A stretch of 64,000 nucleotides of DNA, from contig JAKSDA010000526.1 of NCBI GenBank assembly GCA_022360315.1, positions 22,698 to 86,697 on the forward strand, in the 5' to 3' direction. Under the pieces are notes generated by a model, which was not told the DNA's origin, made no database searches, and was given only the letters and a program-made list of their open reading frames with translations. The number at the start of each line of letters is the position of its first letter. Within the stretch, counting starts at the first letter, position 1. A program made the position numbers and the translations under genes. The stretch comes from Pseudomonadota bacterium. Lineage in GTDB: Bacteria; Myxococcota_A; Polyangia; Haliangiales; Haliangiaceae. Positions 17,926-26,471 of the stretch are shown in pieces.

Positions 17926-18476
17926 CAACATGCTCCAGGTGGTCTAATTTGAAAGACTTCGGGGATCCTGCCATGAAAATTAGGCAGCAAGTAGTACCTC
18001 ATGGATGGAAAGGCAACCAGCTCGGTGCGATGGGAGACGTATGGGGACAGAGCGGGCCACACAAGCGCCTAAGATGAAGAAAAACGCCATACTCCTGAAG
18101 GGATTAAAAATCAGCACTGGCGTTGCCTGAATTTCGAGCAAAACGAGGTATTAACGGCATCCTATGGTTAGGTCGAACCGGTTTCCCTGGCGTCAGCGTG
18201 GTGCATGATCCCATTCGCCCCAATACGGCAACCATAGGCCCGAGATCACACCGGTACCTAGGTGTCCTTCACTCAGGCTAAACCGGGGCGATAGGACAGT
18301 ACGGACAGAGGACGCTGCCACAAAGAGCTAAATTTACTCAGCCCGTGGCGCGTCAAGTGCGCACCCCATTGGCACTTAAGCCAAGGGAATGCCTATTCTC
18401 CCCAACAAATACTGAAAGGCCGAGCATTCACTATTTGCGAAATACCCGCCAATATACGTGTACGTTCAGCTATCTG
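17926..18476. other. 550-bp untranslated stretch inside the peptide cluster
   Basis: Neither strand gave a convincing gene here. A minus-strand frame from 18092 (about 35 codons) has its AGGAG only one base from the ATG, and an 18-codon plus-strand frame at 18074 has no ribosome binding site. Short inverted repeats occur (for example TTGGC and GCCAA around 18370-18385), but none is followed by a T run. It may hold an attenuator or internal promoter that sets the ratio of peptide to enzyme transcripts. Confidence 0.4.
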
Positions 18477-18599
18477 CTAAAGGTGGACGGGGAGAAGTTC
18501 GTTTGGGCCAGCAGCGACGCCCGTCTTCAGACGGATCTTCATGGCGCGCTTCTCAGTCTTGTCCTTTTCGGTGGTGGGTTTGGTTTTTTCTTTGCTCAA
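18477..18599 (-). CDS. candidate RiPP precursor peptide, 40 aa
   Basis: A TTG start is preceded by a full AGGAGG seven bases upstream, by far the best ribosome binding site in the cluster. The peptide has a very basic, charged N-terminal half (SKEKTKPTTEKDKTEKR) and a distinct C-terminal half, MKIRLKTGVAAGPNELLPVHL minus its first residues. The sharp change in composition, the small Gly/Ala residues (GVAAG) before a short tail (PNELLPVHL) and the position at the head of a cluster with a C39 exporter fit a leader/core precursor. Cleavage after the AAG is a guess: C39 enzymes usually cut after GG, GA or GS. No Cys, Ser or Tyr is in the tail, so lanthionine or azole chemistry is unlikely. Confidence 0.6.
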   Translation of the reverse strand: MSKEKTKPTTEKDKTEKRAMKIRLKTGVAAGPNELLPVHL

Positions 18600-18606
18600 T
18601 TTCGTG

Positions 18607-18612
18607 CCTCCT
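18607..18612 (-). promoter_or_regulatory. consensus Shine-Dalgarno of the peptide gene
   Basis: On the minus strand this reads AGGAGG, with seven bases to the TTG start at 18599. It is the main evidence that the short frame is translated and that TTG, not the internal ATG 20 codons later, is the start. Confidence 0.75.
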
Positions 18613-18635
18613 GTTTGATATTTGCTGATTGTCTC

Positions 18636-18644
18636 AGAATAGCA
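18636..18644 (-). promoter_or_regulatory. possible extended -10 element
   Basis: On the minus strand this reads TGCTATTCT, an extended -10 form (TGn before a TATTCT hexamer). A start of transcription near 18629 would give a leader of about 30 bases before the peptide gene. No good -35 box at the right distance was found. Confidence 0.3.
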
Positions 18645-18847
18645 CGGGAAAGTGAATCGGGCATCAACGCAAACCATCTGACTGTAAGCGTCCCCACTAC
18701 TCTATTGTCGCGCCGACAGGCACAACAGCGACAATACTCCCCGGACACCGAGGTTCCCACCAGCTTCGGCAAGCGAGAAGCTCTCCGGCAGGGGCGGATT
18801 AGTCTGGTGGTCAACGCAACGCCTTCAAGTGTATCTGTCGATACATA

Positions 18848-18895
18848 GGACGTAGCTATGAGTGGCTATTGGGACGTAGCTATGAGTGGCTATTG
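18848..18895. repeat. perfect 24-bp tandem duplication
   Basis: GGACGTAGCTATGAGTGG plus CTATTG occurs twice head to tail (18848-18871 and 18872-18895) in the divergent intergenic region between the peptide gene and the racemase fusion. It could be a pair of protein-binding sites or a replication-slippage product. Confidence 0.7.
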
Positions 18896-19024
18896 GTCCG
18901 GCCAATATTCACCAACCTTGATCTGGGCTAGGAGCGTCGATACGTTACGGATGTGTTGTTCAGGCAACATGAGATCCCACGAATCACGGTAATTGAACTA
19001 CTTATAGTCCAAGGAATCGGTTAG

Positions 19025-20203
19025 ATGCATCGACCAACTATTGGAATTCTCGCGGGCATGGGGCCCAGATCCACGGCGCCATTCCTTGAGCTAGTACTAG
19101 GGGAGTGCGAAGAGCAATACAGTGCAAAAGATGATATCGATTTTCCGAAGATGATGATCTGCTCGCTGCCCGTACCGTTTTATCCAGACCGACCTACCGA
19201 CCATGTGGCAATGGAAGCTGCGATACGAAGAGGTCTCCAGGATCTGGCCGGTGCTGGAGTGGATTTTCTCGCGATTCCGTGCAATACGGCGCACGTCTAC
19301 TATCAGTCGCTTTCTACCAGTGTCGATCTTCCGTTGCTCAACATGGTCGAACTGGCGCTTGCGACGATTCCCCCGGCACCCCGGGCAGTTGCCCTAGTGG
19401 CAGCGCGACCAACGGTCGAGGCTGGTATCTACCAGCGGGGGATACGGGAACGGGGCCACCGGTTTGTCGCGCTCGATTGGCAGCAAGAGGTGGATACGCT
19501 CATCGGGGCCACTCGTGGCGAACGGAACGGCGATATCTTCCGCTCCGCTTGGTCCAACCTAGTGGGCATGGCCGAGAGAGAAGGCGCCGATACGTTACTC
19601 GTTGGTTGTATGGACCTGAGCGCGATCAAGGTTTACCTAGCAACCGACATGGCTGTCATCGACGCGGGACAATGTCTGGCCTGCGAAATCGTCAGGCAGT
19701 GGCAGTCGCTACCGGCAGGGCTGTCAGACGAAAGTGAGCAACGGGTGGATATCATGCAACGCCGGGGATCATACCGAGTTACCTCCCGCCGTCGCGACAT
19801 GGATGTCGAGGCGATCTCCGCCTATCTGACGCGGTCCTACTGGGCAGAGGGAATATCACGTGAGGTGGTCGCACGGGCGATTCGGAACTCGTTGTGCTTC
19901 GGATTATTCTTCGACGAGCAGCAGGTTGGTTTTGCGCGGGTCATCACCGATCATGCGACGTACGCATATCTTTGCGATGTGTATGTTCTCGAAGAGCACC
20001 AGAAGCGCGGTTTCGGCAAATGGCTGGTCGAGACGGCGACGAGTTATCCGACGCTACAGAATGTCCGCCGTTTCATGCTGGCGACCAAAGACGCCCATGA
20101 GCTCTACACGAACTATGGCTTCGCCCCCCTAGCGACGCCGGCTCGATTCATGGAATGCGAACGACCAGACGCGTATCGAACACCAAGGCCAACCGACCAT
20201 TGA
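19025..20203 (+). CDS. aspartate/glutamate racemase fused to a GNAT acetyltransferase
   Basis: The protein is 392 aa with AAGGA nine bases before the ATG. Residues about 1-225 are an Asp/Glu racemase: GILAGMGP at the N-terminus, the first catalytic Cys in AIPCNTAHVYY and the second in LLVGCMDLSAIK (the usual family form is GCTEL). Residues about 245-385 are a GNAT domain: FGLFFDEQQVGFARVI, DVYVLEEHQKRGFGKWL (acetyl-CoA loop) and ELYTNYGFAPL. Racemases of this family invert acidic amino acids by a two-base mechanism; the fused GNAT might acetylate the D-product. It is divergent from the peptide cluster and may or may not belong to it. Both domains look intact. Confidence 0.85.
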   Translation: MHRPTIGILAGMGPRSTAPFLELVLGECEEQYSAKDDIDFPKMMICSLPVPFYPDRPTDHVAMEAAIRRGLQDLAGAGVDFLAIPCNTAHVYYQSLSTSVDLPLLNMVELALATIPPAPRAVALVAARPTVEAGIYQRGIRERGHRFVALDWQQEVDTLIGATRGERNGDIFRSAWSNLVGMAEREGADTLLVGCMDLSAIKVYLATDMAVIDAGQCLACEIVRQWQSLPAGLSDESEQRVDIMQRRGSYRVTSRRRDMDVEAISAYLTRSYWAEGISREVVARAIRNSLCFGLFFDEQQVGFARVITDHATYAYLCDVYVLEEHQKRGFGKWLVETATSYPTLQNVRRFMLATKDAHELYTNYGFAPLATPARFMECERPDAYRTPRPTDH

Positions 20204-20400
20204 TTCCTGGGTCGCGGTAGGAACGGGCTCATCGCTTTGCTCGACATCGACCAACCAGGCCGCGCCGCGACCGCAGTGCTATGACCGAAACACGCGTTTT
20301 AACAGCTAGTTGCACCATCCGGCAGACCCGGCTATCGGTGCGATCTGAGTAACCTGAGCAACGGCTGGTATTCGCATCGATTTTGCGGTCAACTACGGTG

Positions 20401-22443
20401 ATGTCAGCTACCCAGTCTCACAATGATTCGGTCCGCTTTGGCAGTCACGGGCGGGTACTCATGGTCGATCTCGGCGAGCGACGCTCGTGGGTCGAGGAGG
20501 TCGAGGAGTCGGTATACAGGCAATTTCTCGGCGGCTATGGCGTGGGCGCTTATCTCATGTGGAAGCATTTTCCGGCTGGCACTGACGCGTTGTCACCGGA
20601 CGCGTGTTTTGCCATTTGTGCCGGTCTCATGACCGGGACTAAGACACCGTTTTCGGGCCGTATTCAGATCGTCGGCAAGTCGCCACTGACCGGGGGATGG
20701 GCTGACTCCAACTCGGGCGGCAGTGTGGCCAGCCATCTGCGCCAGGCCGGTTTCGACGCCCTGCTGGTTCGGGGCAGGGCCGAGCAGCCGACTCTGCTGA
20801 TCATTCGCGACGACGAGGTACTCTTCGAGCCAGCTGGGGAGCTGTGGGGCCAACAGATCCCCGAAGCATTCGACGAGTTAAAGCGGCGTTATGGCAGCAA
20901 GCGCGATGTGGGCGTCTCGGCGATCGGACCGGCGGGAGAGCGACAGGCGCGCATTGCCTCGGTGATGAACGACCGCTATCACGCGTTTGGTCGCCAGGGT
21001 TTTGGAGCCATTTACGGTTCCAAGAACCTCAAAGCCATTGTGGTGAGTGGGACTGGCCAACTACCCATTGCCGATGAAAAGACGTTTCGCAGCCTGTGCA
21101 AGCAGATCACCAACGAGTACAAACGGGATATTGGTCCGCTCATGCGCATGGTGGTCTGGTTCAGCAAGCCCAAAAAATGGCTTGGTTGGTTGTATCGATT
21201 CATGGCCCGCCGGGGCATGAAGGTGCAGGCACCAGTGCCCGCGATGCGGCAGTTATGGAGCGATCGCGGCACCACCTCGGCAGTCAGCATGAGTGTGGAA
21301 AACGGCGACGCTCCGGTCAAGAACTGGCAGGGGGTCGGCTCGCGCGACTTTCCTCTGAGCACCCACAGCCACAAGATCGACGGCGCAGAAGTCGACAATC
21401 TGATCACCAAAAAACTGTCCTGTGGCGATTGCCCGATGCCATGCAAGGGCATTGTGAAGGTCAAAAGTCGCGGCCTCGAAGACGTCCGCCGGCCCGATTA
21501 CGAGACCTTATGTGGCTTTGGTGCCAACTTGCTCAACGACGAGCTCGATGTGGTCGTGGCCTGTCACGACGCGTGCAACCGCTATGGCATCGATGCGATC
21601 AGCTCGTCGGCGACCCTGGCCTGGGTGGCCGAGATGGCCGAAAAAGGCGTGATAACACCCGACGATCTCGACGGGGTGGACATGCGCTGGGGCAACGCCG
21701 AGGCCGCGTTGGCGCTCACTGTCAAGATGGGAGAAGGCGATGGCTGTGGCGTCTGGTTGGCCCAGGGGTCGGCCCGAGCGGCCGAGCACGTCGGCAAGGG
21801 CAGCGAGGACTACGCTGTGCATGTACACGGTCAGGAGCCGGCCTACCACGATACTCGCTTCAGTTCGCTCATGGGTGTTACCTACATCGCGGATCCCACA
21901 CCCGGTCGCCATACAGCTGGCTCGGCGTCATGGAACGAGACATTCGGCGTCGGCTTTGCATTGCCCAGGGCAGTGGCCAAAAAAGAGACCAATGTCAAAT
22001 GGAAGGGCAGTGCGGGCAAGGGGCGGGCTCAGGCCCATTACTCCAACAGCCATCAAGTATTGAACGGCCTGGGCTTGTGCATGTTCACGTCGCTGACCGG
22101 CACCTTGCCCTGGCTCGATCTGGTCAATGCATTGACCGGTTGGCAGTTTACCGAAGAGGATCTCATGTTATGCGGAGAGCGCATTCAGAATTTGCGCGCC
22201 GCATTCAATCGGCGCGAGGGAATCGTGCCGGACGACTTCAAACCTCATCCGCGCATGCTCGGCCAGGGCGATGGCAACCTGAGAGCCGGACCGCTCAAGG
22301 GTGTGAAGGTCCCGCTACTCGAGTTGCGGCGGGATTATTTTGCCGCCATGCAGTGGGATCCGCAGTCCGGGCATCTAGCCCGCTCGCGAGCCGAGGAGCT
22401 GGGCATTAGCAATCTTCTCGACGGTTATTTACAATCGTCGTGA
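20401..22443 (+). CDS. aldehyde:ferredoxin oxidoreductase family (tungsten/molybdenum pterin) enzyme
   Basis: The protein is 680 aa from ATG 20401; a TTG six codons earlier is possible. The N-terminal AOR domain is clear (YRQFLGGYGVGAYLMW, GLMTGTKTPFSGR, GRQGFGAIYGSKNLKAIVV). The iron-sulfur motif C-x2-C-x3-C is in SCGDCPMPCKG, and the fourth ligand is probably the Cys of GLGLCMF. These enzymes hold a bis-pterin W or Mo centre and one 4Fe-4S cluster and oxidise aldehydes or reduce acids with ferredoxin-like partners. The MoaD-like gene follows 18 bases later. The length is a little above the archaeal type enzyme (~605 aa), like many bacterial relatives. Confidence 0.9.
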   Translation: MSATQSHNDSVRFGSHGRVLMVDLGERRSWVEEVEESVYRQFLGGYGVGAYLMWKHFPAGTDALSPDACFAICAGLMTGTKTPFSGRIQIVGKSPLTGGWADSNSGGSVASHLRQAGFDALLVRGRAEQPTLLIIRDDEVLFEPAGELWGQQIPEAFDELKRRYGSKRDVGVSAIGPAGERQARIASVMNDRYHAFGRQGFGAIYGSKNLKAIVVSGTGQLPIADEKTFRSLCKQITNEYKRDIGPLMRMVVWFSKPKKWLGWLYRFMARRGMKVQAPVPAMRQLWSDRGTTSAVSMSVENGDAPVKNWQGVGSRDFPLSTHSHKIDGAEVDNLITKKLSCGDCPMPCKGIVKVKSRGLEDVRRPDYETLCGFGANLLNDELDVVVACHDACNRYGIDAISSSATLAWVAEMAEKGVITPDDLDGVDMRWGNAEAALALTVKMGEGDGCGVWLAQGSARAAEHVGKGSEDYAVHVHGQEPAYHDTRFSSLMGVTYIADPTPGRHTAGSASWNETFGVGFALPRAVAKKETNVKWKGSAGKGRAQAHYSNSHQVLNGLGLCMFTSLTGTLPWLDLVNALTGWQFTEEDLMLCGERIQNLRAAFNRREGIVPDDFKPHPRMLGQGDGNLRAGPLKGVKVPLLELRRDYFAAMQWDPQSGHLARSRAEELGISNLLDGYLQSS

Positions 22444-22461
22444 CAGGTCGCGAGTGCAGTG

Positions 22462-22791
22462 ATGAGTGCGATTGCCGACAAGCTGCGCCGCTGGCTGGGC
22501 CGGGATGTGGCACCGACGATCCGGGTTCACATACTCCTGCGCGGGCGCATTGGCGAGGGGTGGTACGATATCGACCGCCAGCTCAAAGTGCCGATGGGGA
22601 CGACCCTGGGCCAGCTCATCGACAGCGGCGAAGAGCGCGGCATCCCCCTGGCCGAAGCACTGGCCAGGAGTCCTCATCTGGTTCACACACTGATGCTAAA
22701 CGGCGAGCGCTGCCCGGTGGCAGACAACCGTGAGCGCCCGCTCGAGGACGGTGATCAGATCTATTTACTGGCTCCTCTGGCGGGCGGATGA
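22462..22791 (+). CDS. MoaD/ThiS-like beta-grasp protein
   Basis: The protein is 109 aa from ATG 22462 (a GTG one codon earlier is equivalent). The C-terminal part gives the ubiquitin-like pattern MLNGERCP...PLEDGDQIYLLAPLAGG, ending in the Gly-Gly that is adenylated and thiocarboxylated in molybdopterin synthase small subunits. It has about 25 extra N-terminal residues relative to MoaD. Its position directly behind the AOR gene suggests a dedicated sulfur carrier for the pterin cofactor, as seen with other AOR genes. No MoaE partner is in the window. Confidence 0.82.
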   Translation: MSAIADKLRRWLGRDVAPTIRVHILLRGRIGEGWYDIDRQLKVPMGTTLGQLIDSGEERGIPLAEALARSPHLVHTLMLNGERCPVADNRERPLEDGDQIYLLAPLAGG

Positions 22792-22802
22792 ACTCGGATA
22801 TC

Positions 22803-22969
22803 ACTGAGTACCGCGACCCGCAAGTAAGTGCCCAGTAGGGTCGGTCCAGCGCGTCGAAGGCAAGGCGCGAAGAGGGAGCATAGTGGGCCTACGTGACCGA
22901 TGAGCAACACAGCCATCGGCGGGCTGGTCGGCCGTAATGGGTACTTACTTGCGGGTCGCGGTACTCAGT
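22803..22969. repeat. 167-bp palindromic intergenic element with perfect 27-bp terminal inverted repeats
   Basis: The arms 22803-22829 and 22943-22969 are exact reverse complements. Imperfect pairing continues inward, and an inner hairpin (CCGATG with CATCGG) lies near 22898-22920. The interior CAAGGCGCGAAG ... GAGCAACACAGC resembles the second palindromic element at 26522-26640, so both look like members of a dispersed repeat family. It could also end transcription after the AOR-MoaD operon. There is no coding capacity for a transposase. Confidence 0.75.
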
Positions 22970-23047
22970 ACTGGTCGGATGTCAGTCCGTCATGATGTTG
23001 TCGGCCGCCTCGGACCTGAGAGCACCATTCTTGCAAGGCCAGGCGAC

Positions 23048-23683
23048 ATGCGTTTTGTTGCCCCGGCGATTGCCCTCGTCACAGCGTTGCACGGTTGCTC
23101 AGCCGGCACATCCGACTCTGCTACTGCCAGGCGACCGGGCTTTGGCGCTCTGCTCGCCGAGGCTGGCATGGAGTTTTCCATGCCGCCTGACTTTGTCCCA
23201 GCGACGCCGGCAAACGAGCCTGCGATGGCCACCGAATATGCGATTCGACATCGCGATATCGAGCTGGAAATTCGCTACGCCATTCGCCCGATTGACCGAA
23301 TGGTGGTGGAGTACGACGATCCCCACGGCCTGGCACCCGACCCGGATACGCTCTACCCGCTGATGTTCCGGGCGCTCGTCGAACGAATCTCGACCGACTT
23401 TGCACCGCAGAGCGAGTTCGATTCCACCATGGCACAGCGCGAATTCGGCGCTGATTGGGGCAATGCTGCGGTGGTGTCGACCGGCCCTCATTTCGGCCGC
23501 GGCTACGACTACTGCCTCATTCTCATGCTCCACAAATCCCACACCGCCGACGCCTACGCGTTCTACCTTTTTCAGGGCGAGAGTAAACACCGAGCCATGC
23601 CGTTGATCACCGACGCCCTTCACGCGTTGCGGTTTCTTCCCACCAACAGCTCCGCTACCGATCCAATAGCCGGCCGTCCGTGA
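23048..23683 (+). CDS. putative lipoprotein of unknown function
   Basis: I start at ATG 23048 (211 aa) because it gives a lipoprotein signal (MRFVAPAIALVTALHGC, with the Cys at residue 17); the frame further upstream overlaps the palindromic element. The mature part contains MEFSMPPDFVPA and a mixed alpha/beta composition with no catalytic motif that I recognise. It sits between the MoaD-like gene and the multihaem cytochrome on the same strand and may belong with them. Confidence 0.6.
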   Translation: MRFVAPAIALVTALHGCSAGTSDSATARRPGFGALLAEAGMEFSMPPDFVPATPANEPAMATEYAIRHRDIELEIRYAIRPIDRMVVEYDDPHGLAPDPDTLYPLMFRALVERISTDFAPQSEFDSTMAQREFGADWGNAAVVSTGPHFGRGYDYCLILMLHKSHTADAYAFYLFQGESKHRAMPLITDALHALRFLPTNSSATDPIAGRP

Positions 23684-23959
23684 CAACTCCGCTTCGCATT
23701 CCTTGCCACAACGTCCGGCCGACTGAAGCAGAATAGAATGCTGCAGAATCTGCGGACTGTCGGGCTCTCGGTGCAAGAAATTCGCACCTGGTCAGGATAC
23801 CGGCCCACCCTGGGCTGGTATGTCTCTTGCTGACTCCGGCTGACGGGAGACCGCGACAGTACGGCAGCCCTACAAGGACGCGAGATTTCGACCGAGCGGA
23901 AGGACTGGCTTTTGGCGAGTCCCTGCTAAAAACGTTCCGGGTAGATGGAGAGCAATGTC

Positions 23960-26452
23960 ATGACCACGCGCAATATTTACGGTTTTTTGGCCATTTTCAT
24001 CGCTGCGTGCCTGTTGCTGCAGCTGGCCTGCAGCCGCCGTGGGCATCGCGTCGACACCTCCAGCGAGAAATCAAGTTCTCAAAAAAGTAGCTCGGAGATG
24101 TTGAGTCTTTCGGCAAGCTCGGACGAGGCCGCAAAATCGCCGCCAAGGACCGAGACCACTCCGATCCGCGCCGATACCCTGGGCTGTCTCAGCTGTCATC
24201 TCGGTATCGAGGACATCCGCGAACCGGGCAGCGCAATGCTCGATCAGATCAAGGCGCTGGGCAAGCAATACGGCGATCCGGGCGGCTGCGTCATCTGTCA
24301 CGGCGGCCAGCCCAGAGCGTTCACTGCTGGGGAGGCCCACAAAGGTACTCCCCAGGGAATGCCCGAGACCGGGCCGCGCGCATTTTATCGCGATCCGGGC
24401 AGTATATGGATCGCCGAACAAACCTGCGGTCAACCCGGCTGTCATGTCGGCTATCCGTATCGCCTCGCCCGCGCTTTGATGAACACCGAAGCCGGCAAGA
24501 TCCAGGGCAACCTGCACACCTGGGGAATTGCCCAGGTTCGCGATCACAAAGTGCCCTGGGGCAATTACGATATTTCGGATACCGACGGTCAAACTCCGAT
24601 GGCCGGCACAGAGGCGTACAAGGAGTACATGAAGGAGCTGATCTCCCGGTATCCCGATCAATTTCCGGTCGAGCTCAGCCAGATTCCCCAGCCGACGGTC
24701 GAAGAGATCGAGAACGATCCCATGCTGGCCGGTTTCACCTATCAGCGACAACAGTGCCAGCGCTGTCACGTGGGCGTGCGCGGCCGGGAGAAGCGCGGCG
24801 ACTACCGCGGCATGGGTTGCTCGGCGTGCCACATACTCTACAGCAACGAGGGTTATTACGAGGGCAATGATCCCACGATCAGCAAAGACGAGCCCGGTCA
24901 TCTCCTGTCTCATCGCATCCACGGTACCCGCGAGGCTGGCGCCGGGATTCCGGTCGAGACCTGCAATTCCTGCCATAACCGCGGCAAACGCATCGGCGTT
25001 ACCTATCAAGGTCTGATGGAGTTCGAGTATGGCAGTCCGTATGACTCGGCCGGGCAGAAGCAACCCAAGCTGCACACAAAGCGCTATCTGTTCATCTCGG
25101 ATGACCTGCACCATCAGATCGAAAGTCGGCCGGGCAATCCCACAGGCGGCCTGCTCTGTCAGGATTGCCATACCAGCATCGATATCCACGGCGATGGAAA
25201 TATTTTTGGCACCACGCTCGCGCAGGTCGAGATCGAGTGTCAGGACTGCCACGGTACCCCGGACAAGTTCCCCTGGGAATTGCCGCTCGGCTACAGCGAG
25301 GAATTTGCCCGCGATCTACCCGAAAAGGCACGCGGACTGGGCAGCAAGCCACCGGCCGAGTCCTCTCAATTCGGCACGCTCTACGACAAGAAAGACGGCT
25401 ATTTGCTCAGCGCCCGGGGCAATCCGCTCGGCAACGTCGTCAAGGACGGCAACACGGTCATTTTGCACTCGGCGACCGGCAACGATTTTCAGATCCCGGT
25501 GCTCAAGCAGATCGCCCGGGACAATACCTGGAAGAGTCCGGACGCGATGGTCGCCATGTCGAGCATTACTGCCCATGCCGACAATCTGGAGTGCTATGCG
25601 TGCCATGCTTCCTGGGTGCCCCAGTGTTATGGCTGCCACGTGCAGGTCAACTACGGCAACGATGCCAGGGGCAATCCCCACAGGGATGTCGACTGGGTGG
25701 CATCGGGGTCGAGCCGCACTGCGGACGGTCAAACTGCCGAGTCGATACTCGGCATGCCGGGCCTGATGAGTCCGGGCAAGGTTTTCGAGACCCGGTCTTA
25801 TTTGCGCTGGGAAGAGCCTGTGCTCGGCGTCAATGGCGAGGGTCGGGTGACTCCGCTGATGCCGGGTTGCCAGGTCGTTTACACGGTCATCGGACGCGAC
25901 GGCACGCCGGTGACGGTCAACCGCATCGCGCGCTCTCCCGACGAGGCTGCTGATATCGGTCAGGACCACGTACCCCTGGCCATCGACATGGCTCCGGTGC
26001 AGCCACACTCGGCGCAGCGCAAAGCGCGCAGCTGCGAGAGTTGCCACGACAACCCCAAGGCATTGGGCTACGGCATCAGTGGCGGGGTCTTTCAGGGCCG
26101 CTACGCCGAGTCGATCGTCGAGGATCTCATTGATCAGAAAACGGGTGAAGTCATTCCACGGCGCCATCAGATTCAGATTCAACGAATCGAGGGATTGAAT
26201 TTCGACTGGTCGACCATCATCGATCAAAACGGCAACCAGGTGCAGACGGTGGGCACTCACTGGCCGCTTTCCCGCGCTCTCAACCGCGAGCAGCGCGAGG
26301 GGATAAACCGAACCGGTCTGTGCATGGGCTGTCACCGCGAGATGCGCAATCCCCAGCTGTGGTCAAGATGGGCCACGGCGGGACGCCTGGACAAAAACGC
26401 ACATATCGAGATGATGAATAAGCTCTTCCGCGCGGCCAGCGAAGCTAAATAA
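23960..26452 (+). CDS. dodecahaem cytochrome c, lipoprotein-like
   Basis: I start at ATG 23960 (830 aa), which has GGAGAG seven bases upstream. A hydrophobic N-terminal segment ends LLLQLAC, an imperfect lipobox, then a Ser/Lys-rich linker. I count eleven CxxCH motifs in order (CLSCH, CVICH, CQRCH, CSACH, CNSCH, CQDCH twice, CYACH, CYGCH, CESCH, CMGCH) plus one C-x4-CH motif (CGQPGCH) between the second and third. Twelve haems and many extra His suggest a periplasmic or surface electron-transfer enzyme related to octahaem/tetrathionate-reductase-type proteins. Being downstream of the AOR operon, it might be its electron acceptor; that is inference. Confidence 0.85.
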   Translation: MTTRNIYGFLAIFIAACLLLQLACSRRGHRVDTSSEKSSSQKSSSEMLSLSASSDEAAKSPPRTETTPIRADTLGCLSCHLGIEDIREPGSAMLDQIKALGKQYGDPGGCVICHGGQPRAFTAGEAHKGTPQGMPETGPRAFYRDPGSIWIAEQTCGQPGCHVGYPYRLARALMNTEAGKIQGNLHTWGIAQVRDHKVPWGNYDISDTDGQTPMAGTEAYKEYMKELISRYPDQFPVELSQIPQPTVEEIENDPMLAGFTYQRQQCQRCHVGVRGREKRGDYRGMGCSACHILYSNEGYYEGNDPTISKDEPGHLLSHRIHGTREAGAGIPVETCNSCHNRGKRIGVTYQGLMEFEYGSPYDSAGQKQPKLHTKRYLFISDDLHHQIESRPGNPTGGLLCQDCHTSIDIHGDGNIFGTTLAQVEIECQDCHGTPDKFPWELPLGYSEEFARDLPEKARGLGSKPPAESSQFGTLYDKKDGYLLSARGNPLGNVVKDGNTVILHSATGNDFQIPVLKQIARDNTWKSPDAMVAMSSITAHADNLECYACHASWVPQCYGCHVQVNYGNDARGNPHRDVDWVASGSSRTADGQTAESILGMPGLMSPGKVFETRSYLRWEEPVLGVNGEGRVTPLMPGCQVVYTVIGRDGTPVTVNRIARSPDEAADIGQDHVPLAIDMAPVQPHSAQRKARSCESCHDNPKALGYGISGGVFQGRYAESIVEDLIDQKTGEVIPRRHQIQIQRIEGLNFDWSTIIDQNGNQVQTVGTHWPLSRALNREQREGINRTGLCMGCHREMRNPQLWSRWATAGRLDKNAHIEMMNKLFRAASEAK

Positions 26453-26471
26453 ATAGCGTTTCTGTTTAGAG

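Noticed and set aside
18074..18130. An 18-codon frame (MKKNAILLKGLKISTGVA) that partly echoes the KTGVAAG of the peptide
   Set aside because: It is on the opposite strand, lacks a ribosome binding site and is too short to judge; the resemblance is probably chance.
18345..18848. A 167-codon plus-strand frame opposite the peptide gene
   Set aside because: It has no ribosome binding site and no family motif, while the minus-strand peptide has a consensus Shine-Dalgarno.
21096..22409. A 437-codon frame inside the AOR gene
   Set aside because: It is a shifted frame of the AOR coding sequence with Arg/Gly-rich composition and no motif.
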